Shown: positions 1 to 7,103, counted from the stretch's first letter. The stretch is DNA of 12,722 bases from CAZZIZ01 sp964654535 (GCA_964654535.1 CAZZIZ010000099.1:1-12722), one strand, 5' to 3'. Notes: generated from the sequence alone by a model not told the origin. A program made the numbers and translations.

Positions 1-35
1 AGACAAACGCTGCGCTCCCTCTCAATCCCTCACGC
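1..35 (-). repeat. End of a third copy of the dispersed structured element
   Basis: Read on the minus strand, positions 23-35 give GCGTGAGGGATTG. This matches the conserved left terminus of the full copies at 2847 (GCGTGAGGGATAG) and at 10444 on the minus strand (GCGTTAGGGATAG). The rest of the element would lie to the left of the window, so only its terminus and about 22 bases of its variable interior are visible. A match this short could be chance, but it shares 12 of 13 bases with copy 1 and sits in intergenic DNA like the others. Confidence 0.55.
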
Positions 36-349
36 GAAAATCACATCTATTTCATAATCGAACTAGGATCAATTGAATCACTCTTTTGGTTCAAGTCTTC
101 ACACTTGCGAAGAACTCAAGTTTCCAGACTCAAGTGACAAACGCTGAATCAATTAAAACCATTATTGGTGTCAAAATGTCATTGTTCATCGAATACCTAC
201 ATCATCTAGTCCGTAAGAGCGATTATACTTTATCTTAGTTTCTATTTTATAAACTATTAGCTATTCACGTTTCTCCAAAAATACTAACGAAGCCTTTCTT
301 TTACGATTGTTAAGCGTCAGCGCATTTTGCGCTTTGCTTTTTACAAGCT
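36..349. other. Intergenic stretch without a recognisable gene
   Basis: I see no convincing reading frame on either strand; stops are frequent in all frames checked. An 11-base word, GACAAACGCTG, occurs at 2-12 and again at 136-146. A short inverted repeat (AGCGCA/TGCGCT, about 319-333) lies just before the sorting-domain remnant. No promoter or RNA gene could be assigned. Confidence 0.5.
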
Positions 350-529
350 AAACTTGTGATGGACGTTTTTGATTTGGATGGAAAAAGAGTGGAGACTATT
401 GCTGCCGCGAAACTTTCCCCGGAAAGACTACAGTCACAAAAATATCTAGTTTATTTAGCATCTGGACTGTTTACTTTGCGTATAAGTAGTGAGGGCAATA
501 GAGGCAGCAGAAACATTAGGGAGCATTAA
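350..529 (+). pseudogene. Remnant of a T9SS type A-like C-terminal sorting domain
   Basis: A short open frame (possible ATG at 359, stop at 527-529, 56 codons) translates to a sequence with the hallmarks of the C-terminal beta-sandwich sorting domain of type IX secretion cargo: VFDLDGKRVETI, then a spacer, then LASGLFTLRISSEG and a basic tail ending at the stop codon. In the family this is the last 50-60 residues of a large secreted protein, following a YPNP-type motif. Here the frame is closed by a stop at 311-313, no YPNP motif was found in the frames examined upstream, and no signal peptide or passenger domain is present. I read it as the surviving 3' end of a decayed or deleted secreted-protein gene. 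It ends 20 bp before the DUF302 gene. A frameshift or assembly error is a less likely alternative. Confidence 0.6.
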
Positions 530-549
530 ATTCATTATATCAAAATAAT

Positions 550-948
550 ATGTCGAATCAAGGAATCATATCGAAAGTAAGTGAGCAGAGTTTTGCAGAT
601 ACTTATGCAAAATTGAAGGGAATCATTAGCGATAACCCAGCGCTTAAAATTATTCTTGAGTTGGATCATCAGGCGAATGCTGCTTCTGTTGATCTTGCAC
701 TAGAGCCTACGCGCATTATACTCTTTGGAAATCCAAAATTGGGAACCCCTTTGATGGCTTCTGCGAATTTATGCGGGTTAGACCTTCCTCAAAAAATATT
801 GGTAACTGAAAGGCAGAGTGTGGTTTCTATATCCTATAACGACCCTGCGTATTTACAAGAACGGCACAACATTGAGGGGCAAGAAGAAGTCCTTCAAAAA
901 GTAAGTGGTGCGCTGGACAAAATAACGACTGCTGCTTCGAAAGCGTAG
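550..948 (+). CDS. DUF302 domain protein
   Basis: This 132-residue protein matches the DUF302 family. It carries the core TRIILFGNPKLGTPLM (residues 54-69), then GLDLPQKILV (76-85) and SYNDPAYLQERH (95-106), all characteristic of the family. It has no signal peptide or membrane segment and appears to be a single cytoplasmic domain of normal length. The biochemical role of DUF302 is not established; family members are often small stand-alone proteins. The ATG at 550 follows an A/T-rich leader without a clear Shine-Dalgarno, normal for Bacteroidota. The gene is convergent with the regulator that ends 20 bp downstream, and I see no terminator hairpin between them. A near-consensus -7-like TTACTTTG at 471-478 lies inside the upstream remnant but lacks a good -33 partner. 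Confidence 0.88.
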   Translation: MSNQGIISKVSEQSFADTYAKLKGIISDNPALKIILELDHQANAASVDLALEPTRIILFGNPKLGTPLMASANLCGLDLPQKILVTERQSVVSISYNDPAYLQERHNIEGQEEVLQKVSGALDKITTAASKA

Positions 949-968
949 ATCAGTTTAGGACAAGGGAT

Positions 969-2024
969 TTACGCGGAGCCTTCTATTAGCTTGCGCAACT
1001 TTTCTATCTTGCCGCCGTAATTACGGAAAAGGCGCTGTCGGTCTTTTGCACCGACCTTGCTTATAAGACCTGATTTACTGAGCACATTTTTAAAATACTC
1101 GTCCGTGCGGTTGCAGAAGGCAGAATCGGTGGTGATTAAATAGTCACCCGTATTGTGGAGCACGTAACATTTCAATTGCTCCGCCTTGATTGTTAAAATG
1201 GCATTTTCTAAGTGAATCCCCTCTGAAAAATACAGTTCGCAACTCGCTCCTACTTCCTTATTATCTGGTGCAAGAAACTTTGTTCCTTCTTCAGCTTGAG
1301 ATTCTACGTGCCGCAACAATTTCTCCGTACAATCTAAAATAGAAAGTGCAGATTGCTTGCTTGAAAACTGTCCCGCTTCCCAGAGGTAGCGAATTTGATA
1401 CAAGTGTCCATTGATGGTGGAATGATTCCATATCTCAGTACCTGGAATTTGAAGGTATGATTTGGCTAAGCTTAAACCTATCTGCTCAAGAACAGCACGC
1501 GGCGCTCCCATTAGTTCATAAATCTTCTCGAAATCGAACTGCTCGTTTTTAAAGAGATCATTGGTCCATAGGATTTTACCAAAGAAGAAGGCTTTGAATA
1601 CGGCAAGTTCTGGAAAAAGGAAAAAGTAGAATACTGGTATGTCTTTCGCCGAGTATGTTATATGCTGTTCAATGCCGATTTCTGTTTGTTGAAACTCATC
1701 CATTATGAACTTGAGATACTCGTGATAGCTGCCGCTATTGAGACGATAAAAGCGAAAGCCGACTGTAGCTTGATCAATAGAGAGGCCTAAAAAGCCATCT
1801 AGGGAAACTTTAAAGTAATCAGCGACCTTGGCCAACTCGCCAAAAGTAAGGGCTGTTTCACCGCGCATACGGCGGTAAATGCTATCCTGACTGAGATGTA
1901 GAATCTCCATAAGGATGCTTCCTAAACTTTCCCCTTCTGGGTGGTCATTTTTGATGCTTTCAAAGAATCGAAGCTGTAAAAGGGCCTGATCATCCAATCC
2001 TGAAGCGGTATCCTTTGCTTTCAT
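969..2024 (-). CDS. Helix-turn-helix (XRE-like) transcriptional regulator
   Basis: 351 residues. An N-terminal helix-turn-helix region lies at about residues 33-78; SQDSIYRRMRGETALTFGEL covers its recognition-helix part and the segment after it, followed by LAKVADYFKVSLDGFL, the usual end of a Cro/C1-type fold. The remaining roughly 270 residues have no motif I recognise. They contain aromatic-rich segments (VFYFFLFPELAVFKAFFFGK, about 130-149) and are probably a ligand-sensing or dimerisation domain. This architecture, a short HTH plus a long unassigned C-terminal half, is common in Bacteroidota and usually of unknown target. There is no phosphoacceptor or sugar-binding fold that I can name. 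The ATG at 2022-2024 gives a start with the HTH in the expected position. The gene runs towards DUF302, so a regulatory link between them is not implied. Confidence 0.75.
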   Translation of the reverse strand: MKAKDTASGLDDQALLQLRFFESIKNDHPEGESLGSILMEILHLSQDSIYRRMRGETALTFGELAKVADYFKVSLDGFLGLSIDQATVGFRFYRLNSGSYHEYLKFIMDEFQQTEIGIEQHITYSAKDIPVFYFFLFPELAVFKAFFFGKILWTNDLFKNEQFDFEKIYELMGAPRAVLEQIGLSLAKSYLQIPGTEIWNHSTINGHLYQIRYLWEAGQFSSKQSALSILDCTEKLLRHVESQAEEGTKFLAPDNKEVGASCELYFSEGIHLENAILTIKAEQLKCYVLHNTGDYLITTDSAFCNRTDEYFKNVLSKSGLISKVGAKDRQRLFRNYGGKIEKLRKLIEGSA

Positions 2025-2463
2025 ATATGCGCAAATTGGCCATTAACTTACGGATTTACCAATTGCTTCTCCCCGATTCTCGTCCGAAATCAGTACAAAT
2101 CCGTAAAGCTGAGTTCTCTTTAGAATTGAGATAAGCGTATTCAGTTTTACAAAACTTAGAGCTCGATATTCAAGGCTCGGACCATATAGCATTTTCATCG
2201 GGATTAAGTATCGACCTAATGGCCATAAAGCAAATAGACGTGGAACTCGGCTTGGAATATACGGCCTCAAGCCAGATACAATATTTTTCTCCCTATCTAG
2301 GGNNNNNNNNNNNNNNNNNNNNNNNNNNNNNNNNNNNNNNNNNNNNNNNNNNNNNNNNNNNNNNNNNNNNNNNNNNNNNNNNNNNNNNNNNNNNNNNNNN
2401 NNAACTCAATAATTCGCAAAAGCCAAGTTTTCTTTACGAGAACTTATCTTAGAAAGAAAAAGG
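2025..2463. other. Gene-poor stretch containing the assembly gap
   Basis: Between the regulator and the TfoX-domain gene I find no gene I can support. On the minus strand a frame stays open from the gap edge (2302) to a stop at 2043-2045 and would end 18 bp before the regulator. Its last part reads as plausible protein (LYGFVLISDENRGEAIGKS), so it could be the 3' end of a gene whose start is hidden by the gap. I recognise no family and there is no ATG near a leader, so I do not call it. The plus-strand frame from 2219 has no leader and runs into the gap. Confidence 0.4.
2303..2402. other. Assembly gap, 100 unknown bases
   Basis: Exactly 100 Ns, the usual placeholder for a scaffold join of unknown length, so true spacing here is unknown. 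The left flank ends in the inverted repeat CCCTATCTAGGG (2291-2302), directly against the gap. That is compatible with a palindromic or repeated sequence having stopped the assembly. Confidence 0.98.
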
Positions 2464-2835
2464 ATGGCCTACGACGAATATTTAGCGGACAGAATGCGCA
2501 AGAGCCTTAAAGATCAAAAAGCGCGTTTTGAAGAAAAGAAAATGATGGGCGGGCTTTGCTTTATGGTCGACGGTAAAATGTGTTGCGGTGTTCTTTTCGA
2601 TAAAAAGCGTGAGACCGATGTAGTTATGGCGCGTATTGGAGAAGAGGCATCAGAGAAAGCTATGAAGAAAAAGGGTTGCCATCCAATGGACTTTACTGGT
2701 AGACCGATGCGTGCTTACGTATTTGTCAGTCCTGAAGGATATGATCGGGACAAGGACTTAGACTATTGGATCGATTTGTGTTTGCAGTTTAATCCGCTGG
2801 CAAAGGCTAGTAAGAAGCGTAAGCCAAAGAAGTAG
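2464..2835 (+). CDS. TfoX/Sxy N-terminal domain protein
   Basis: 123 residues. Residues 28-44 (MGGLCFMVDGKMCCGV) and 74-88 (PMDFTGRPMRAYVFV) are the typical core of the TfoX N-terminal domain; the glycine-rich turn and the paired cysteines are both in place. The C-terminal domain found in competence regulator TfoX/Sxy of gamma-proteobacteria is absent, so a competence role should not be assumed; small stand-alone members like this are widespread and uncharacterised. The protein ends in a lysine-rich tail (KASKKRKPKK). The ATG at 2464 is preceded by the purine-rich AGAAAGAAAAAGG. The stop is only 11 bp before the dispersed element, whose first hairpin could affect the mRNA 3' end. Confidence 0.88.
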   Translation: MAYDEYLADRMRKSLKDQKARFEEKKMMGGLCFMVDGKMCCGVLFDKKRETDVVMARIGEEASEKAMKKKGCHPMDFTGRPMRAYVFVSPEGYDRDKDLDYWIDLCLQFNPLAKASKKRKPKK

Positions 2836-2846
2836 TAATTCTCTTC

Positions 2847-3032
2847 GCGTGAGGGATAGGAATTATGCGACCAAAGGGAGCAGTCTCTTTTGTTGAGCCA
2901 GCAAATCTTTACCGCCGTAGCGGTAGAAAGGTTTGCTTTGGCGAAACAAGAAAGAGACCGGAGCGAACGCGAAGTAATGGATAGCCCGACCCTGCTTCTT
3001 TTGCGCAGCAAGAAAGAAGAAGGGGCACGCCC
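2847..3032 (+). repeat. Dispersed structured element, copy 1
   Basis: Intergenic element of 186 bp. Its left terminus is GCGTGAGGGATAG (2847-2859) and its right part starts with GGATAGCCCGACCCT (2979-2993) and ends in GGGCACGCCC (3023-3032). The middle folds into one long hairpin, 2883-2958: GTCTCTTT pairs with AAAGAGAC, TGTT with AACA, GCCA with TGGC, GCAAA with TTTGC, CTTT with AAAG, and ACCGC with GCGGT around a CGTA loop. A second hairpin lies within 2995-3019 (CTTCTT/AAGAAG, TTGC/GCAA). The same layout recurs on the minus strand at 10229-10444. Short reading frames crossing this region are by-products of the palindromes. It may be a mobile REP/MITE-like element or a structured RNA; the sequence alone does not decide. 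Confidence 0.85.
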
Positions 3033-3182
3033 AAATGGAACAACCTATTCTTCTCGCCAAAATGTACATACGTGAACACTCCTCTCACCTCTCTCAAGAG
3101 GGGAATCTCGCCGATTGCCTCCGGCAATCGAAACTCACAATGTCCGCAAACAATAACATTGAGGGCACGCCCAAAACATAAA
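3033..3182. other. Hairpin-rich intergenic DNA with a duplicated element end
   Basis: No gene is visible. A perfect 8-bp stem, CGATTGCC/GGCAATCG with a 3-nt loop, lies at 3112-3130. CAATGT/ACATTG (3138-3161) forms another. It is followed by GGGCACGCCCAAA at 3163-3175, a second copy of the 13 bases found at 3023-3035 at the end of the element. The 127 bp between the two copies could be a second, shortened element or an insertion next to the original terminus. Confidence 0.5.
3076..3106 (-). repeat. Short pyrimidine/purine hairpin repeat, minus-strand copy
   Basis: Read on the minus strand: TTCCCCTC, a short loop region, GAGAGAGGTGAGAGGAGTG, then TT. CCTCT (3088-3092) pairs with AGAGG (3097-3101). 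The layout, a C-rich then G-rich hairpin followed by a purine-rich AGTGTT tail, resembles the plus-strand sequence at 10453-10492. Similarity is moderate and partly due to low complexity. Confidence 0.4.
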
Positions 3183-3184
3183 GC

Positions 3185-3220
3185 AAAAAAAAGAGGCGCT
3201 CAATCAAATTGAAACGCCTC
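3185..3220 (-). terminator. Rho-independent terminator of the 839-aa gene
   Basis: On the minus strand, 24 bp past the stop codon, GAGGCG (3220-3215) pairs with CGCCTC (3198-3193), and TCAA/TTGA extends the stem inside. Eight consecutive T residues follow (complement of 3185-3192). Stem, loop and T tract are in the classic order and distance. Confidence 0.88.
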
Positions 3221-3244
3221 CACATTCTATGAGCAAATTCTTAT

Positions 3245-5764
3245 CTAGAATGCCAGTCTATAGCCGGCAACAAATTGATTGAATCTGAAAAAGTTTCTGT
3301 TTGCGTATTCCAGGAATAGTCTTCCGTTTGCGACGCTCGCTACATGCACTCCAGCCAATAAGTTAATTACGCCTCTAGTTCTATCATCATCGTCGCGTTC
3401 GATTCTCAAGAAGCCTAAACCTGCTCCAACGTATGGGTTCACTATTTTTCCTCCTCCTTTGATTTCGAGATCGCGTATAACGTTCGCTATGATTCCGAAT
3501 GAAGATGGACTACCAAAGCCAAAAAATGCTTCTGGTGCTAGCTTTAAGTTTGTACTGTCGATTTTATATGTTGGGCGAAAACCGATATTTAAACTTGCGC
3601 TTCCGCCTACATTAAAACCCCCGTAAATGCCCATTCCATCGTAAGAGAGTTTTCTACCGAAAGACTCTTCGGTGGCAAAAGGACTCTTGAAGCGTTGCTC
3701 TTCGGTTATAAAATCTTTGCTTACTTGCTCAGTACCATCTTCTGCAAGTTTGTCTTGATTGTCTTGTTGGTTTTTTCCGAAAAGTTTGAATCCGCCTTTC
3801 TTTCCTTCTTCACTTCCTTCCTTCATCGTTTTCTCATTTTCTTTCATCGCCTTTTCGTTCTCCTTCATTGCTTTTTCGTTTTCCTTCAAAGCTTTTTCAT
3901 TCTCCTTCATACTGTCCTCTACATCTTCAAGATCTTTTTTGATGTCTTTCATATCGTCTCTACGATCGTCTTCAGCATCGTCAATAGCGTCTTCTACATC
4001 GTCCATTCTGTCGTCGGCATCTCTATCCATCTCGCGAATTTGTTTTTTCAAATCACGGAATCCGTCCTTAATCATTTCCTCCATCTCCTCGATATTCTCT
4101 CTGTTCTCTTCTACAGCTTCACGAAGTTCACTATCCTTTTCCTCAGCTTTTTCTTTAGCTTTCTTATCGGCTTTGGCTGCTTTTTTAGCCGCCTTGTCAT
4201 CTCCTTCTTCCTCGTCCTCGTAGCTATCGCCCTCTTCTTCCATTACTTCTATCTCTATTTCTTTTTCTACCTCATTGACCGTATTATTTTGAGCAGATCT
4301 GTCTAAGATCTCATCAATGATATTCTCAAACTCTGCCGGCGTCATTATCATAATACTGGTAGACTTTGAACCACCTTTAGCAATTTCAAGCAAGTCTTTG
4401 TCGACTCCAGCACCATCAGAATCTGATTGATCCATTGTTCCTTTTTTAGATCCACCCTTTTCAGGCATAGCTATTCCTTCTGGGCTCGTCGCCGCTTTTG
4501 GATCTACCACTGCTCCCGGAAGAGGTAGTGGTTGAGGCTCAGCAACTTTCTTTTTCTTACCTAAAACCAAATTCAAAGATGCACCGTAAGCCCAACTGGT
4601 TAAGATGTCATCTGGTTCTGCAGTATCAACTATGTCTTCCTGAGCTGATGTAAGAATTGCTTTTCCATAAACATCAAATTTGAATGCCTTAGAAAATGGA
4701 ATGTTTATGCCTATCCCTCCACTGGCGAATGCCGTTTCTACTTGAGTGAAATTGAATCGACCAACGTAACCAGGTAGTGGATCGATTAAACCTCCACCAA
4801 TTAATAAGTAAGGCTTCAGCCCCTGGCCAGCAGCCAATTGAAAACGCCCCTCGGCTCCGTAGATAGCAATATCATCTGTTTCGGTACTAATGTTCTCATC
4901 CTCTCCTGCTTCTTGCAATCCTCTCCAGTAGTAAGCGCGCAATCCAACAAGTGGACCGAAGTTAAAACCGGTCGCTCCTCCTACGAACCAAGTGTCTCTA
5001 TAAGGAAGTCTTTCGTGAAATCTAATTCGTCCAACTGTTGGTTCAAGCGGTAAACTAAATCCAGAGTAATCCGTAGAGTAGCTGTCCAAAAGCGCTTTAT
5101 CTTCATCCGATAAATCTTCTGGCTTGTTACCTCCGAGATAAATAATAAGTGATGCGCGTACTGCCCAGCTATCTAGAAGCTCAGACTCAAAATCGTTGAA
5201 GTCTACATTTAATGCCTCGCGATCTTCTAAAGTCAACAACTCACGAACAGGATTCATTTCGAAATAGTGGTTTACGGCAGATAGATTTAAGGTGTATCTA
5301 TCCGCAACACTCAATTTTATACCCAAGCCTGCGTCAAAATATATGCGCTGACTAGAATAGAAGTCCTCGAGCTCGTCTATTTGAATTCTCTGAACCCCCG
5401 TCCCAAGCGATAAAAAAGGCAATAATGCACCTTTACTCAGGTTAACCTTAAGGTTACCGCCGATACGACGAATATTTAATTGTCTCTGTAAATCTTGGCT
5501 TACGAAAGAATTTGTAAAATCGTAAGTAGGAAATGTGTTGTTGGTTTCGAACGATTGTAAATAGACCGCACTCAATTCGACATTTTGACCGAAGCCAAAT
5601 CCAAATTGTCCGCCTAGAAACAGACCGTCTTCGATACCGCTGTTTTCGTCCCAGAAGTTGTACTGAGCTGTTGGCGAAAAGGTATAGCTCACGTTGCTAA
5701 CTTGCCCTAGAATGGACGCGTGGGCATAAAGCAATGCCAATAGGATGATAAGATGCTTTTTCAT
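3245..5764 (-). CDS. Large envelope protein: beta-barrel-like regions split by a charged coiled coil
   Basis: 839 residues. It begins with a clear signal peptide (residues 1-20, MKKH then LIILLALLYA, ending ILGQ), so it is exported. Residues about 22-210 and 255-402 each look like a small outer-membrane beta-barrel: alternating aromatic/Gly strands such as GGQFGFGFG, FDAGLGIKLSV, VGGATGFNFGPLVGLRAYYW and PYLLIGGG. Residues 403-495 form a Pro/Gly/Ser linker. Residues 496-655 are extremely charged (EEEGDSYEDEEEGDD, then KAAKKAAKADKKAKEK) and predicted coiled coil, ending in four seven-residue repeats (KENEKAM type, 620-647). Residues 705-839 are again beta-rich (GMGIYGGFNVGG, NPYVGAGLGF) and end in GYRLAF, with the terminal Phe typical of outer-membrane proteins. 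I do not recognise a named family. Single gene: terminator downstream, divergent neighbour upstream. A role in envelope structure or outer-membrane-to-peptidoglycan spacing is inference only. Confidence 0.85.
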   Translation of the reverse strand: MKKHLIILLALLYAHASILGQVSNVSYTFSPTAQYNFWDENSGIEDGLFLGGQFGFGFGQNVELSAVYLQSFETNNTFPTYDFTNSFVSQDLQRQLNIRRIGGNLKVNLSKGALLPFLSLGTGVQRIQIDELEDFYSSQRIYFDAGLGIKLSVADRYTLNLSAVNHYFEMNPVRELLTLEDREALNVDFNDFESELLDSWAVRASLIIYLGGNKPEDLSDEDKALLDSYSTDYSGFSLPLEPTVGRIRFHERLPYRDTWFVGGATGFNFGPLVGLRAYYWRGLQEAGEDENISTETDDIAIYGAEGRFQLAAGQGLKPYLLIGGGLIDPLPGYVGRFNFTQVETAFASGGIGINIPFSKAFKFDVYGKAILTSAQEDIVDTAEPDDILTSWAYGASLNLVLGKKKKVAEPQPLPLPGAVVDPKAATSPEGIAMPEKGGSKKGTMDQSDSDGAGVDKDLLEIAKGGSKSTSIMIMTPAEFENIIDEILDRSAQNNTVNEVEKEIEIEVMEEEGDSYEDEEEGDDKAAKKAAKADKKAKEKAEEKDSELREAVEENRENIEEMEEMIKDGFRDLKKQIREMDRDADDRMDDVEDAIDDAEDDRRDDMKDIKKDLEDVEDSMKENEKALKENEKAMKENEKAMKENEKTMKEGSEEGKKGGFKLFGKNQQDNQDKLAEDGTEQVSKDFITEEQRFKSPFATEESFGRKLSYDGMGIYGGFNVGGSASLNIGFRPTYKIDSTNLKLAPEAFFGFGSPSSFGIIANVIRDLEIKGGGKIVNPYVGAGLGFLRIERDDDDRTRGVINLLAGVHVASVANGRLFLEYANRNFFRFNQFVAGYRLAF
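3824..3907 (-). repeat. Four 21-bp coding repeats (KENEKAM heptads)
   Basis: Within the 839-aa gene, residues 620-647 read KENEKAL, KENEKAM, KENEKAM, KENEKTM: four units of exactly 21 bp. Each is one heptad, so copy-number change keeps both the frame and the coiled-coil register. The DNA units differ at synonymous positions, so the array is not a very recent duplication. Confidence 0.9.
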
Positions 5765-6149
5765 GTTTTAGAGTTTGTGGTATTTAGGTTTTTTGTTTGT
5801 GGTTTTAAAACGTTTTTTTTCGGCTGCTAACCTTGTTCGTGAAAATTCATAAAATGACTAGCTTCCAAGAATCTTTGACCAAATCGACAGATAATTGTCA
5901 CAACATTTAACCGCTAGTTTTTCAAGACCAACTGACATTTCAACATTTCTTCAGAATGTCAATTTTATCTATATTTTATCCACTAAAAAAATTTTACATT
6001 TTACATCTAGAAGGAACTTATTTAAGAACTCGGCGACTTTCTTACCGTAAAAATGTGAAAACAGGATTAGGACTTATGATTAGTCCAAGCAACCTGTACA
6101 TTAGGAGATAAGGCTTTTTCCGTATAATGAAATAAATCAAACAAGGCTT
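5765..6149. other. Divergent intergenic region between the envelope gene and the PNPOx gene
   Basis: 385 bp without a supportable gene. The minus-strand leader of the envelope gene is A-rich, carries ACCACAAAC twice (complement of 5773-5781 and 5795-5803) and lacks a Shine-Dalgarno. On the plus side a nested stem-loop lies at 6061-6097 (ACAGG/CCTGT outside, GGACT/AGTCC inside). TATAATG at 6124-6130 stands 20 bp before the PNPOx start, too close to be its promoter unless the mRNA is nearly leaderless. I could not assign a TTG / TAnnTTTG pair with confidence on either strand. Confidence 0.5.
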
Positions 6150-6605
6150 ATGCGCTTAAACAAAGACATTCTCCTTTATCTAAATAAAAGCGTTCTGTGC
6201 TGGTTAGCCACTTGCTCATTAGATGGCGTTCCTAATGTTTCACCAAAAGAAGCATTTTGCGTTTACGGAGAAGAGATAATTATTGCCAATATCGCTTCAC
6301 CTCAGAGCCAGCGTAACATCGAAAACAATCCTAAAGTCTGTCTTAGTTTCGTGGATGTATTAGTGCAAAAAGGCTATCAACTCCATGGCACAGCACGTTG
6401 TGTGGGATCGAAGGATTCGCTGTTTCCAGAGCTTAAAGCTTTACTTGAAGCGACTACTTGTGGTAAGTATCCCTTCGAATCGGTTTTCCTAATTCATATT
6501 GAAAAAGCAAAGCCGATAATTGCTCCATCCTATTTGCTCTACCCCAAAGAAACCAGCGAAGAAAAGCAAATCGAAAATGCACGAAAACAATACGGCTTGA
6601 GTTAG
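6150..6605 (+). CDS. Pyridoxamine 5'-phosphate oxidase-like (FMN-binding split-barrel) protein
   Basis: 151 residues, the usual size of the small PNPOx-like family. The N-terminal segment LCWLATCSLDGVPNVSPKEA (residues 16-35) is the typical first beta-strands (ATxxxxGxPxVSP). EEIIIANIASPQSQRNIENN (41-60) is the second strand pair with the Asn/Arg-containing helix, and KVCLSFVD (62-69) and GYQLHGTARCV (75-85) follow. Such proteins bind FMN or related flavins in the cytoplasm; most are not true PNP oxidases, and substrates vary. No residue allows a specific substrate to be assigned here. No signal peptide. The GNAT gene starts 27 bp downstream on the same strand, so co-transcription is likely. 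Confidence 0.87.
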   Translation: MRLNKDILLYLNKSVLCWLATCSLDGVPNVSPKEAFCVYGEEIIIANIASPQSQRNIENNPKVCLSFVDVLVQKGYQLHGTARCVGSKDSLFPELKALLEATTCGKYPFESVFLIHIEKAKPIIAPSYLLYPKETSEEKQIENARKQYGLS

Positions 6606-6632
6606 TAGTTATTCTACATATGAAACAAGAAT

Positions 6633-7103
6633 ATGAGCTCAGTTAAACTAATAAGAACAAACGCCGACAACCCAGACTTCAGGACTCTGGTTCGTTTGTT
6701 AGATGCCGACCTAGCCGTAAAAGATGGAGACGACCACGATTTCTACAATCAGTACAATAAGCTCGATAAAATAAAACAGGTCGTTCTTGCTTATGAAGAC
6801 AATGCAGTTCTTGGCTGCGGTGCGATTAAGGCCTTTGAGGATGAATCAATGCAAGATGCGCTTGAAGTGAAACGTATGTTTACCTTAGAAGAGGCCCGCG
6901 GTAAAGGTATAGCTAGCAAAATACTAGCTGAGTTAGAAAATTGGACTAAAGAGCTGGGCTATAAAAGATGCCTTTTAGAAACGGGTAAAAGGCAACCCGA
7001 TGCCATAGGACTGTACAAGAAAAACGGATATCAAATCATAGAAAACTATGGCCAGTACCGCGATATGGACAACTCTCTTTGCTTTGAGAAATACTTGTTT
7101 TAA
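6633..7103 (+). CDS. GNAT family N-acetyltransferase
   Basis: 156 residues, one GNAT domain. The acetyl-CoA pyrophosphate loop is RGKGIA (residues 89-94), preceded by the beta4 strand ALEVKRMFT (76-84) and followed by the alpha3 helix SKILAELENWTKELGY. The end of the fold is AIGLYKKNGYQIIENYGQY (124-142), typical of small-molecule acetyltransferases. The substrate cannot be read from the sequence. The ATG at 6633 is chosen because an ATG at 6620 is out of frame. It lies 27 bp after the PNPOx-like gene and is probably in the same transcript. I see no terminator directly behind it. Confidence 0.9.
   Translation: MSSVKLIRTNADNPDFRTLVRLLDADLAVKDGDDHDFYNQYNKLDKIKQVVLAYEDNAVLGCGAIKAFEDESMQDALEVKRMFTLEEARGKGIASKILAELENWTKELGYKRCLLETGKRQPDAIGLYKKNGYQIIENYGQYRDMDNSLCFEKYLF

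Noticed and set aside
2464..2835. Competence regulator TfoX/Sxy role for the small protein
   Set aside because: Only the N-terminal domain is present, and nothing in the window relates to natural transformation.
2763..3127. Several overlapping short frames on both strands
   Set aside because: They run across the palindromic element and exist only because of its base composition and symmetry.
3824..3907. CRISPR-like direct repeats
   Set aside because: The 21-bp units are contiguous, without spacers, and encode in-frame heptads.
3695..4306. Long plus-strand open frames (3695-4306 and 3759-4223) opposite the envelope gene
   Set aside because: They are the antisense of the Glu/Lys/Asp-rich coiled coil, which yields Phe/Ser/Leu-rich nonsense without stops; no leader and no family.
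5933..5959. Operator-like inverted repeat GACATT/AATGTC in the divergent region
   Set aside because: Only six base pairs with a 15-bp spacer, in A/T-rich DNA; such a match is expected by chance.
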